Shown: positions 7,067-14,321 of the stretch, one piece after another
Numbering within the stretch: position 1 is the stretch's first letter
Layout: the number at the start of each line of letters is the position of its first letter
Assembly: GCA_963760375.1 (NCBI GenBank)
Contig: CAVXCS010000005.1
Coordinates: 930,001-994,000 of the forward strand
DNA: 64,000 bases
Origin: Pelagihabitans sp963760375
GTDB taxonomy: Bacteria; Bacteroidota; Bacteroidia; Flavobacteriales; Flavobacteriaceae
Direction of reading: 5' to 3'
Position numbers and translations under genes: made by a program
The notes under the pieces: generated by a model
Seen by the model: only the letters and a program-made list of their open reading frames with translations
Database searches by the model: none
Told to the model about the DNA's origin: nothing

Positions 7067-8761
7067 TTATTCTGCCAACTCCAGCAGGGCAATATCAAAT
7101 TCATTGTCTAACAGCACCTTTCCATTTTTCACTTCCACTTCGGTACCGGAGTAGGTGTCGAACAATTTGGTACCGTCCCCGAAAAAACCTTTCACCCAAA
7201 GCGATTTCTTGCCTATGGGCAGTTCTAGGCCCACAACTACTTTGTCCCTAAATTCGTCTTTAACAAAAGACCTGCTAAAAACGTAGGGTTTGGTGGCAAG
7301 ACGTTGGTGTTTGCCGGCACCGACGGCCGGATGATGGTTTCTGAACTGACCGAGTTTTTTCCAATGTTGATATATTTTTTTGGTTTGGGGCAAACTGTCC
7401 AGATCGGCCCAGTTCATGAATGACCTCAGGGTGGCATCCCCTTCCGTACCCAGAATATCAAGACTTCTGGAGGTTTCGTCCCCGTAATAAATTTGTGAAG
7501 CGCCTGGGGTGAGCAAAAGTACGTTGGCAGCCCTGATGGCCTTTTTCCTTTCCTTGTCATAAGGCTGGCCATCATCGTGGGAGCTCAAGTAGTTCAGCAC
7601 ACTCTTGTCCTTCAATTTTGTGTTCAATAGGGTGCTGTATTTGTTGAAGATATCATCGTAGGGCAATTGTGCGTCCTTTTTCAATTCGAAATTGATCAAA
7701 CTGGAAAAGCCATTTGAAAAATAATCAACCTTTCGATCTCCAAAGTCAAATTCTCGACCTCCGGAAATACCATAATTGTACACTTCCCCCACCATAAAAA
7801 AGTCATTATCGTCCAATACGGCGTTGGGATTCCTCTTTTTCCATGTTTCGAAGGCACGTGAAGCCTCTTCGTAAAGGGAACTCCATGCTTTTTCATCCGC
7901 GTGTTTTACGGTATCGACCCGAAAGCCGTCCACGCCCAGATCGTTCACATAATCGGCCAACCATTTGATGATATAAAATCGTGGCGCCCTAGGATAGCCG
8001 GTCCTTTCAAAAAAGAGTTGCAATTCATCCAGTTCGTTGCTCAACCTGCCTTCCTCTTTCCACTTCGCCAGCAAGGCGTCGGGCAGTTCAACGGCATTGT
8101 CGGCTTCGGTCAGAATATCCGGTAGGTTTTTGACCAAAGTACAGGCGGTGGTATTCTCATAGGTGGTAAACTCACAGACAGGGCCTGTTCTTACCCAATC
8201 TTCAGGCCATACCGGATCTATGTTGGTTACCGGACCGGTATGGTTGAGCACTACGTCCAAAATGACCCTGATGCCCTTATCATGTGCGGTTTTCACCAAA
8301 ACTTCCAAATCTTTCTTGGTGCCGAAATTCGGGTCTAAAGCCGTCCAATCCTTGGTCCAGTAGCCATGATATCCATAACTGTTTCCCGTACCCTCGTCTG
8401 TAGCACCATGAATTTGTTCCACAACCGGGGTAAACCAAATGGCATTGATTCCCAGATCTGTAAAATAGCCTTCATTTATTTTTTGTGTAATGCCTTGAAC
8501 ATCACCGCCCATAAAGCCCCTGAGTTGACCTGTGGGTTCAACCCTGTCATAGTTTAGATCGTTCTCGGGATTGCCGTTGAAAAATCGATCGGTAAGTAGA
8601 AAATAGACATTTGCTCCTTCCCAGAAAAAGGGTGCCTTTTTAATAGGTGCTGCGGCGATAGTATCATTTAAGGTCTCTGTGGCTGGTTCGGGTTTCTTGT
8701 TTTCAACCTTACAGGAAAACAAAAGAGACACGGCAAATAGGCTTACAAAAGTCTTGGTCAT
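7067..8761 (-). CDS. Alpha-amylase family glycoside hydrolase (GH13), lipoprotein
   Basis: Start 8761 gives the lipoprotein signal 'MTKTFVSLFAVSLLFSC' with the lipid-bearing Cys at residue 17; the open frame extends 11 codons further. The product has 564 residues. The four GH13 regions are intact: I 'DVVLNH' (169-174), II 'GFRVDTVKH' (279-287, nucleophile D283), III 'GEVYN' (acid/base E326), IV 'SSHDD' (D396). It probably acts at the outer membrane or in the periplasm on starch-like glucans. There is no susCD pair or other glycosidase nearby, so it is not part of a visible polysaccharide utilisation locus. The C-terminal part is a beta-domain. Confidence 0.94.
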   Translation of the reverse strand: MTKTFVSLFAVSLLFSCKVENKKPEPATETLNDTIAAAPIKKAPFFWEGANVYFLLTDRFFNGNPENDLNYDRVEPTGQLRGFMGGDVQGITQKINEGYFTDLGINAIWFTPVVEQIHGATDEGTGNSYGYHGYWTKDWTALDPNFGTKKDLEVLVKTAHDKGIRVILDVVLNHTGPVTNIDPVWPEDWVRTGPVCEFTTYENTTACTLVKNLPDILTEADNAVELPDALLAKWKEEGRLSNELDELQLFFERTGYPRAPRFYIIKWLADYVNDLGVDGFRVDTVKHADEKAWSSLYEEASRAFETWKKRNPNAVLDDNDFFMVGEVYNYGISGGREFDFGDRKVDYFSNGFSSLINFELKKDAQLPYDDIFNKYSTLLNTKLKDKSVLNYLSSHDDGQPYDKERKKAIRAANVLLLTPGASQIYYGDETSRSLDILGTEGDATLRSFMNWADLDSLPQTKKIYQHWKKLGQFRNHHPAVGAGKHQRLATKPYVFSRSFVKDEFRDKVVVGLELPIGKKSLWVKGFFGDGTKLFDTYSGTEVEVKNGKVLLDNEFDIALLELAE

Positions 8762-8852
8762 GAATATGGCTTTAAGCAATCTTGGGGAGAACACGGCATT
8801 GAGTGTTCATATTATGCGCTAAAGCTATAAAATGAAAGGGGAACTAGAAAAT

Positions 8853-9632
8853 TTATTTTTTGCGGTTCAATACCTTGAACTCCTCATAACAACTGCTAAT
8901 GGCATCCAATATTTGAAGGTCGTTCGCCGTGGTTATAAAAGATTTGGAGTAACTGCAGTTGTTTAGAATATCTTCAATATCGAGCTTCTCGACCTGTAGC
9001 AATTCCATAAGCACTTCCCTGTCGAATTTACTGGCCAATAGATTGCGTATCTCATCATCTTCTTTCATTTGCCTCAGCTTTCGCATCTGATTTGGTTTTT
9101 TCCCAAATAGATTTCGCAAGAGGTCTGCTGGATTTAAGATGGCACCTAAGACCTTGGTCACTGCACTCGGGTTTTTGTTTCCTGCCTCATAACCCACGGA
9201 GAGGCCGGAAATGCTATATTGATAGGCGGTATTGATGGGCAGGTTCTTTACATCGATTTCAAGGTATCCGGTGAGTTGGTAAGGCGTCACGATAACTTCC
9301 TCCAGGGCATAGGCCAGTTCCGTTAGGCTGATTTTGGTACCCTCAAAGCGGAACATATCATTGGTAACCCTTATTTTTTGGGTTTTGAAACCTAGGTAAG
9401 ACAGATAAAGCGTGTCGTTCACCGCTGCCCGGATTGTAAAACGGCCTTCGGCATTTGTGATGGTGCCTACAACTTCGTTGAGATTGATCACGTGCACACT
9501 TTCCAGAGGTTCATCGGTTTGTGCATTGATGACCGTTGCGGACACTTCTTTAGTTTCCACCCCATCTACAGGGTCTTGTGCAAAGGCCATAAAGGAAATC
9601 AGTAAGAAAACACAATGAAAGTATTTTGTCAT
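8853..9632 (-). CDS. Carboxypeptidase-like regulatory domain protein, exported
   Basis: The product has 259 residues. Signal peptide 'MTKYFHCVFLLISFMAFAQ' is followed by one carboxypeptidase-D regulatory-like beta-sandwich (about 28-105: 'VSATVINAQTDEPLESVHVIN', 'GTITNAEGRFTIRA', 'DTLYLSYLGFKTQKI'), the same module that precedes TonB receptors in this phylum. There is no peptidase or barrel domain after it. The C-terminal part (110-259) is helical and charged and contains 'NLFGKKPNQMRKLRQMKEDDEIRN'-like stretches. It probably works in the periplasm or at the outer membrane; function unknown. Confidence 0.85.
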   Translation of the reverse strand: MTKYFHCVFLLISFMAFAQDPVDGVETKEVSATVINAQTDEPLESVHVINLNEVVGTITNAEGRFTIRAAVNDTLYLSYLGFKTQKIRVTNDMFRFEGTKISLTELAYALEEVIVTPYQLTGYLEIDVKNLPINTAYQYSISGLSVGYEAGNKNPSAVTKVLGAILNPADLLRNLFGKKPNQMRKLRQMKEDDEIRNLLASKFDREVLMELLQVEKLDIEDILNNCSYSKSFITTANDLQILDAISSCYEEFKVLNRKK

Positions 9633-9670
9633 TCGAGGAATCTACGAAATAAGAAGGTCAAACATAACCA

Positions 9671-9695
9671 AAAAATACGCCGGAGCGTATTTTTT
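9671..9695 (-). terminator. Intrinsic terminator after the DEAD-box helicase gene
   Basis: A perfect palindrome AAAAATACGC-CGGAG-CGTATTTTT, 10-bp arms with a short loop and T/A tracts on both sides. It lies 35 bp past the helicase stop on the minus strand and before the next minus-strand gene's start region, so it would separate the two. Confidence 0.75.
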
Positions 9696-9729
9696 AAACT
9701 AGAATTAACAGTGTTAACTGGGCCAAGGT

Positions 9730-11532
9730 TTAAAAGAAATCGCTTCTGCGCTTGCTTCTTTTCTTGCCCGAATCTTTTGAGCCACTTTTTGAAAAACCTT
9801 GGGAGCGCTTGCCGCCACGATCTTTGACTTTATCCCTTTTTCGGCCCTTGTCCTTGCCTCCGCCACTGCGTCGTGATCCACCTCCACCACCTGGGCTTTT
9901 GGAAACCTCCACGTTCACAAAACGGCCATCGACCTTAAATTCGGTAAAGGTGGTCAATATCTGGTCGGTTACTTCGGCTTCCGAATTGAAGAAGGAAAAA
10001 CTATCCTTTACGTCTACCTTAAAAATATCTTCCCTACCAAGGGCGGCTGTATCACGTATAAAATCCTTAAGGGACATCCAGTCATAGCCATCCTTTTCTC
10101 CAACATTGATGAAATAACGTACCGAGCCATTGTTCGACTGGGTGAAGGAATCATCACGATCACGACCGCGATCTCCCCGTTCGCTCCTTTCGCCACGATC
10201 TCTTGAATCGCCACTGTTCAAATCCTTGGTTTTGTTGTAGTAGTTCGAAAAACGGGTGAATTCTACGGATACGATTTTTTTGATCAGTTCATCCCTGTCG
10301 ATGCCATGAAGTACATCATTTATTGCAGGAAGATAGTTTTCAACGGACTTGTCTATTTTGGTTTCCTTTATTTTATTGGCCAAATGATAGAGTTGTATTT
10401 CACAGATTTCTGGACCTGTAGGGATGTTTTTGGCGATGAATTTTTGCTGTACCTTTTTCTCCATGGCCTGTATTTTGCGCATTTCACTTCGGGTGATGAT
10501 CACCATGGAGATGCCCGATTTACCTGCTCGGCCCGTACGCCCACTGCGGTGGGTATAGGTTTCGATTTCATCCGGCAATTGGTAATTGATCACATGGGTG
10601 ATGTCGTCGACATCGATCCCCCTTGCGGCCACATCGGTGGCGACCAGGAGCTGGATTTGTTTTTTGCGAAAGGAATTCATCACCATATCGCGCTGGTTTT
10701 GGCTTAAGTCGCCATGAAGGGCGCCAGCGTTATAGCCATCTTCAATCAGGTTTTCAGCAACTTTTTGTGTATCCCTTTTGGTCCTGCAGAATACCACCGA
10801 AAAAATATCGGGATGTGCGTCGGCCAGTCTTTTTAAGGCCGGATAACGGTCCCTGCCACCTACGACATAGTATTCGTGCTGTACGGTGGTCGCTCCCGAA
10901 TTCTTGGTGCCCACGGTAATTTCTTGCGGACTGCGCATGAACTTTTTGGCGATGACCGATACCTCGGCCGGCATGGTCGCGGAAAACAACCAGGTCGACT
11001 TTTCCTTCGGTGTGTTCGATAGGATATCTTTTATGTCCTCATAAAAGCCCATGTTCAACATCTCATCGGCTTCATCGAGGATGCAATAGTCGATTTTGGA
11101 TATATCGACCAATCCGCGTCCTATCATATCCTTCATCCGTCCTGGGGTTGCCACCACAATTTGGGCCCCTCTTTTGATTTGTCTTGCTTGTTCGGTGATG
11201 CTGGCCCCGCCATAGATGGCCACCACATTGATACTTTTCTCGTACTTCGCGTAGAGTTGGATCTCGTTGGTGATCTGTAAACAGAGTTCACGTGTGGGGG
11301 ATAGGATCAATCCTTGGGTAGTTCTGCTGTTGCCATCTATTTTTTGGATCAGTGGAAAACCGAATGCAGCCGTTTTACCGGTGCCTGTTTGGGCCAAGGC
11401 CACTAAATCCACTTCACCCGATAAAAGAATGGGAATCGCTTTTTCCTGTACCTCGGATGGGGTTTCGAACCCCATATCGGCCACAGCATCCAATAGGGAC
11501 TTCTGCAGTCCCAGTGCTTCAAATTTTGTCAT
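9730..11532 (-). CDS. DEAD-box RNA helicase with DbpA-type RNA-binding domain
   Basis: The product has 600 residues. Helicase motifs in order: Q motif near 22-30, Walker A 'AQTGTGKT' (47-54), 'PTRELCLQ', 'ATPGRM', 'DEAD' (about 153), 'SAT', 'HGDLSQNQRD', 'ATDVAARGIDV', 'HRSGRTGRAGK'. A linker rich in Arg-Asp/Glu-Arg (about 440-465) leads to a DbpA-like RNA-recognition domain (about 475-545), and the tail is a basic Gly/Arg/Lys/Ser-rich stretch. This is the build of CsdA/DeaD-like helicases that remodel structured RNA during ribosome assembly and at low temperature. An unusually long leader (see 11533-11649) suggests post-transcriptional control. Confidence 0.94.
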   Translation of the reverse strand: MTKFEALGLQKSLLDAVADMGFETPSEVQEKAIPILLSGEVDLVALAQTGTGKTAAFGFPLIQKIDGNSRTTQGLILSPTRELCLQITNEIQLYAKYEKSINVVAIYGGASITEQARQIKRGAQIVVATPGRMKDMIGRGLVDISKIDYCILDEADEMLNMGFYEDIKDILSNTPKEKSTWLFSATMPAEVSVIAKKFMRSPQEITVGTKNSGATTVQHEYYVVGGRDRYPALKRLADAHPDIFSVVFCRTKRDTQKVAENLIEDGYNAGALHGDLSQNQRDMVMNSFRKKQIQLLVATDVAARGIDVDDITHVINYQLPDEIETYTHRSGRTGRAGKSGISMVIITRSEMRKIQAMEKKVQQKFIAKNIPTGPEICEIQLYHLANKIKETKIDKSVENYLPAINDVLHGIDRDELIKKIVSVEFTRFSNYYNKTKDLNSGDSRDRGERSERGDRGRDRDDSFTQSNNGSVRYFINVGEKDGYDWMSLKDFIRDTAALGREDIFKVDVKDSFSFFNSEAEVTDQILTTFTEFKVDGRFVNVEVSKSPGGGGGSRRSGGGKDKGRKRDKVKDRGGKRSQGFSKSGSKDSGKKRSKRRSDFF

Positions 11533-11649
11533 AATAAGTTATACTTAATCGCAAATATGTGTGTTGCATAGAGCGATTATCGTATATAACCCATTGGACT
11601 CAGCGCAACACCTGCCATACCGGCGGCGTTAAAATTAGCGGCAAAGGTA
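11533..11649 (-). promoter_or_regulatory. Long leader of the DEAD-box helicase gene with promoter -7 element and 13-codon ORF
   Basis: On the minus strand, TACCTTTG at 11649-11642 matches the Bacteroidota -7 consensus TAnnTTTG exactly; no good -33 TTG is seen. A transcript from about 11636 would have a leader of roughly 100 bases. In it an ORF from ATG 11618 to TAA 11577 encodes the 13-residue peptide MAGVALSPMGYIR. The bases at its stop codon form one arm (AATCGC, read on the minus strand) of a potential 6-bp hairpin with GCGATT just upstream of the helicase ATG. Leader-peptide control is a hypothesis. Confidence 0.4.
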
Positions 11650-11652
11650 CAA

Positions 11653-12240
11653 CTATTTATCGAGACGGACATTGTCTAGATAACCTAGTAACTGTTCCAT
11701 GGCTTTGCCCCGATGGCTGATACGGTTTTTGGTTTCTGTTGGCAGTTCCGCGAAGGTAACATGATAACCCTCTGGCATAAAAATGGGGTCGTAGCCAAAA
11801 CCCAGCGCCCCTTTGATTTGATGGGTGATGTTGCCCTCCACCGTCCCAGTGAAAAATTGGGTAACACCGTTCAGGTTCAGCGCAATAACGGTTTTAAATC
11901 TCGCCCTGCGGTCGCTGATGTTGGCCAGGTTCGCAAGCAGTTTGTTCATGTTGTCTTCCGCGTTATTTTGTTCACCTGCATAACGGGCGGAGTAGACACC
12001 TGGAGCACCCTTAAGGGCATCGACAAGAAGTCCGGTATCATCAGCAAAACACGGAAGCCCGTACTTTTCGGTGATGTAGTCGGCCTTCAGTTTGGCATTC
12101 CCTTCCAGCGTGGATGCCGTTTCTGGAATTTCTTCGGTACAGCCCAGCTCCTTGAGAGAAACCAAATGGATATGGGCCGGAAGTAATTTTTTTACTTCGT
12201 TGACTTTATTTTGATTGTGGGTGGCAAAAACCAATTGCAT
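11653..12240 (-). CDS. rdgB: Non-canonical purine NTP pyrophosphatase (RdgB/HAM1)
   Basis: Start 12240 gives 'MQLVFATHNQNKVNEVKKLL', the standard N-terminus; the longer frame adds 15 codons without merit. The product has 195 residues. Signature parts are 'ATHNQNK' (phosphate binding), 'FADDTGLLVDAL', 'GVYSARYAG', 'GFGYDPIFMPEG' and 'SHRGKAMEQL'. The enzyme hydrolyses dITP, ITP and XTP to monophosphates and PPi and so keeps deaminated purines out of nucleic acids. It is divergent from the methyltransferase-like gene at 12267. On the minus strand TATTTTTG lies at 12253-12246, a possible -7 element that would leave almost no leader. Confidence 0.95.
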   Translation of the reverse strand: MQLVFATHNQNKVNEVKKLLPAHIHLVSLKELGCTEEIPETASTLEGNAKLKADYITEKYGLPCFADDTGLLVDALKGAPGVYSARYAGEQNNAEDNMNKLLANLANISDRRARFKTVIALNLNGVTQFFTGTVEGNITHQIKGALGFGYDPIFMPEGYHVTFAELPTETKNRISHRGKAMEQLLGYLDNVRLDK

Positions 12241-12266
12241 ATGATCAAAAATACTAATTTTAGAAC

Positions 12267-12719
12267 ATGGAATTGAAAATACCACCCGCCTTGGTTTTTG
12301 TTTGTTTTGGGATTTTGATGTACCTGCTCGCGGAATTTCTACCCATCGGCCATTTCGATTTTTTTGGCCGAGGCTACCTTATGAAAGCGTTGGTGGGGAT
12401 GGCAATGGTCATCGGCCTTCTTGCTTTGATTCAATTTTTCAGGATGAAAACCACCGCAGATGCTGCCCGCCCAAACAAGACTTCTTCGTTGGTGACCAAT
12501 GGCATTTATAGATATTCCCGGAACCCCATGTATTTGGCATTGTTGATGGTTCTGTTGGCCTGGGGCCTATATTTGGGGAATGCCTTCAATACTTTGGTTG
12601 CCGCGGGATTCGTGGGTTATATGAACCGATTTCAGATCAGCGCCGAAGAGAAGGCACTGGCGAAGTTGTTCGGAAAAGCCTATCAACAATATTGCGTGAA
12701 TGTGCGTCGATGGTTCTAA
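12267..12719 (+). CDS. Isoprenylcysteine carboxyl methyltransferase-like membrane protein
   Basis: The product has 150 residues with about four membrane segments. The C-terminal part holds the SAM-binding motif of the ICMT/PEMT superfamily: 'TNGIYRYSRNPMYLALL' followed by a helix pair and 'YQQYCVNVRRWF'. In bacteria such proteins methylate small or lipid substrates; the substrate is unknown. It reads toward the satD-like gene, with 105 bp between them that contain the repeat array, so satD probably has its own promoter. Confidence 0.87.
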   Translation: MELKIPPALVFVCFGILMYLLAEFLPIGHFDFFGRGYLMKALVGMAMVIGLLALIQFFRMKTTADAARPNKTSSLVTNGIYRYSRNPMYLALLMVLLAWGLYLGNAFNTLVAAGFVGYMNRFQISAEEKALAKLFGKAYQQYCVNVRRWF

Positions 12720-12748
12720 GGCTTTAGGGAATCTTGCACCTTCTACTA

Positions 12749-12822
12749 TTAGCCCAATAACTTATACATCAAAATATTAGCATATTAGCTTATAATTTAA
12801 TATATTAGCATTTTTACTTATA
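12749..12822 (+). repeat. Three 18-bp direct repeats at exact 28-bp spacing (putative operator of the satD operon)
   Basis: Three copies of TTAGC-N7-CTTATA start at 12749, 12777 and 12805: TTAGCccaataaCTTATA, TTAGCatattagCTTATA, TTAGCatttttaCTTATA. Both fixed parts are invariant and the period is 28 bp each time. The last copy ends 2 bp before the ATG of the satD-like gene. Copies 2 and 3 also share ATA in front. Because the encoded protein ends in a helix-turn-helix, autoregulation through these sites is the simplest reading. They are too few and too short for a CRISPR array. Confidence 0.8.
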
Positions 12823-12824
12823 AA

Positions 12825-13439
12825 ATGAACGTAGCCATCATTACCGGAGATATTATCAATTCGGAAGACGCCCATACCACTCAGTGGCTGGCCTTTTTGA
12901 AACAATACCTTGCCAGACTTGGAAAGAGCCCTACCGATTGGGAAATCTATAGGGGCGATGAATTTCAGCTCAAAGTATCGCCGGCGATGGCTTTGGAAGT
13001 GGCCATCCACTTGAAGGCCGTCATAAAATCGGTCAAGGGCCTCGATGTTCGCATGGGTATCGGCATCGGTGAAATAAACTATGAAGGCGCAAGTGTCAGC
13101 GAATCGAACGGAACCGCCTACCAGCGTTCGGGCCGTACCTTTGAAACGCTGAAACAGGACAAGGTAAATCTATGTATTGCCTCAGGGAACGATACCTACG
13201 ACCGTACCCTGAACCTCATGTTGAAGCTGGCCTTGGGTTTTATGGATGATTGGAGTACCGTTTCAGCGGAAATGGTTGCCTTGGCCATGGATGCTCCTCA
13301 TGCGCCGCAACAAGAGATGGCCCAAAAATTGGGTATTCGGCAATCGGCGGTAAGCCAGCGCCAGAAACGTGCACGTTTAGACTTGGTATTTGCACTGATC
13401 GAGTATTATGCGCTAACCTTAAAAGATTCTGCCGAATGA
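12825..13439 (+). CDS. SatD-like protein: cyclase/GGDEF-like fold plus C-terminal helix-turn-helix
   Basis: The product has 204 residues. The N-terminal part begins 'MNVAIITGDIINSED' and contains 'IYRGDEFQLKV' (about 42-52) and 'LDVRMGIGIGEINYEG' (about 73-88), spaced like the two central strands of the GGDEF/class III cyclase palm fold, although the usual metal-binding pattern is not complete. 'AYQRSGRTFETLKQ' follows, as in the helix after that core. The C-terminal 40 residues form a helix-turn-helix: 'QEMAQKLGIRQSAVSQRQKRA'. It may thus sense or handle a nucleotide and bind DNA at the repeats in front of its start. It overlaps the DUF3307 gene by 4 bp (ATGA). Confidence 0.82.
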   Translation: MNVAIITGDIINSEDAHTTQWLAFLKQYLARLGKSPTDWEIYRGDEFQLKVSPAMALEVAIHLKAVIKSVKGLDVRMGIGIGEINYEGASVSESNGTAYQRSGRTFETLKQDKVNLCIASGNDTYDRTLNLMLKLALGFMDDWSTVSAEMVALAMDAPHAPQQEMAQKLGIRQSAVSQRQKRARLDLVFALIEYYALTLKDSAE

Positions 13440-14134
13440 TATTGTTTTTAAAGCTGCTGCTGGCCCATATGATCGGGGATTTCCTCCTGCAACCCAAATC
13501 ATGGGTGCGGGATAAGGAGGAAAAAAGGATTGCCTCAAAATACCTGTATTTTCATGTATTGCTGCATTTTGTGGTTGCGATGGTGTTGCTTTGGGATATC
13601 GATTACTGGAAATTGGTGCTGCTCATTACGTTATCCCATTATCTGATCGATTTGGCCAAAATCTATGCCACCCCTTGGTTCGAAAATCGCAGTATTCCCT
13701 TTTTTATCGATCAACTGCTCCACCTTGCAGTGCTTTACGGCTGCAGTTATTATGGCGACCTTTTGGGCCATTCCCGGGAACTCTTGGGACAAATCGACTG
13801 GGCCTTGGTTACGGCATCGGTTTTTGTCACTTTTCCCTCGGCAGTAATTATGGAGAAGCTGTTGGAACGCATGTCGCGTCAGATCGAATTGGATCATGAA
13901 TCACTTTCCAATGCAGGTAAATATATCGGCATTATTGAACGTCTTTTTGTACTTACCTTTTTGGTTTTGGGGAGATGGGAGGCCATAGGTTTGCTGATTA
14001 CCGCAAAATCGGTATTTCGTTTTAATGACCTCAAGGAAAGCAACAATCGCAAACTCACCGAATACATCCTCATCGGAACTTTGTTAAGTTTTGGAATAGC
14101 GATAGGAACAGGCCTGCTGTATACCAAACTATAA
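13436..14134 (+). CDS. DUF3307 membrane protein, partner of SatD-like protein
   Basis: ATG 13436 overlaps the TGA of the satD-like gene, so the two are coupled; this start gives the family's 'LLLAHMIGDFLLQP' N-terminus, whereas the open frame begins far inside satD. The product has 232 residues and about six hydrophobic segments. Polar residues recur inside or at the edge of them in a fixed way: H11-x3-D15, 'FHVLLHF', 'SHYLIDLAK', 'FFIDQLLHL'. Repeated His/Asp pairs of this kind are typical of membrane metal-dependent hydrolases, but no activity is known for DUF3307. A charged loop around 150-165 and 'RFNDLKESNNRKLTEY' complete the family pattern. Confidence 0.86.
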   Translation: MILFLKLLLAHMIGDFLLQPKSWVRDKEEKRIASKYLYFHVLLHFVVAMVLLWDIDYWKLVLLITLSHYLIDLAKIYATPWFENRSIPFFIDQLLHLAVLYGCSYYGDLLGHSRELLGQIDWALVTASVFVTFPSAVIMEKLLERMSRQIELDHESLSNAGKYIGIIERLFVLTFLVLGRWEAIGLLITAKSVFRFNDLKESNNRKLTEYILIGTLLSFGIAIGTGLLYTKL

Positions 14135-14321
14135 CCCGATTTGGGCTTGATTTGGCTTGGCGGATGCCTGATCGGATTATGGCGTATTGTCATTTTTTTC
14201 ACTATCCAAGGCAAAAACCTTATAAATTGATCCTCAGGAGGCTGTCTGAACAAATTTTAATAACATTCCAAAAATCGGTCGGAATTAATCTTTATTTTTA
14301 CGACTTAATTTTTTTTAAAGG

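Noticed and set aside
7067..8761. Polysaccharide utilisation locus around the alpha-amylase gene
   Set aside because: No susC/susD, no sensor regulator and no other glycosidase within several kb; the gene stands alone.
12749..12822. CRISPR-like reading of the 28-bp-spaced repeats
   Set aside because: Only three units, the conserved part is two short blocks with variable bases between them, and there are no cas genes.
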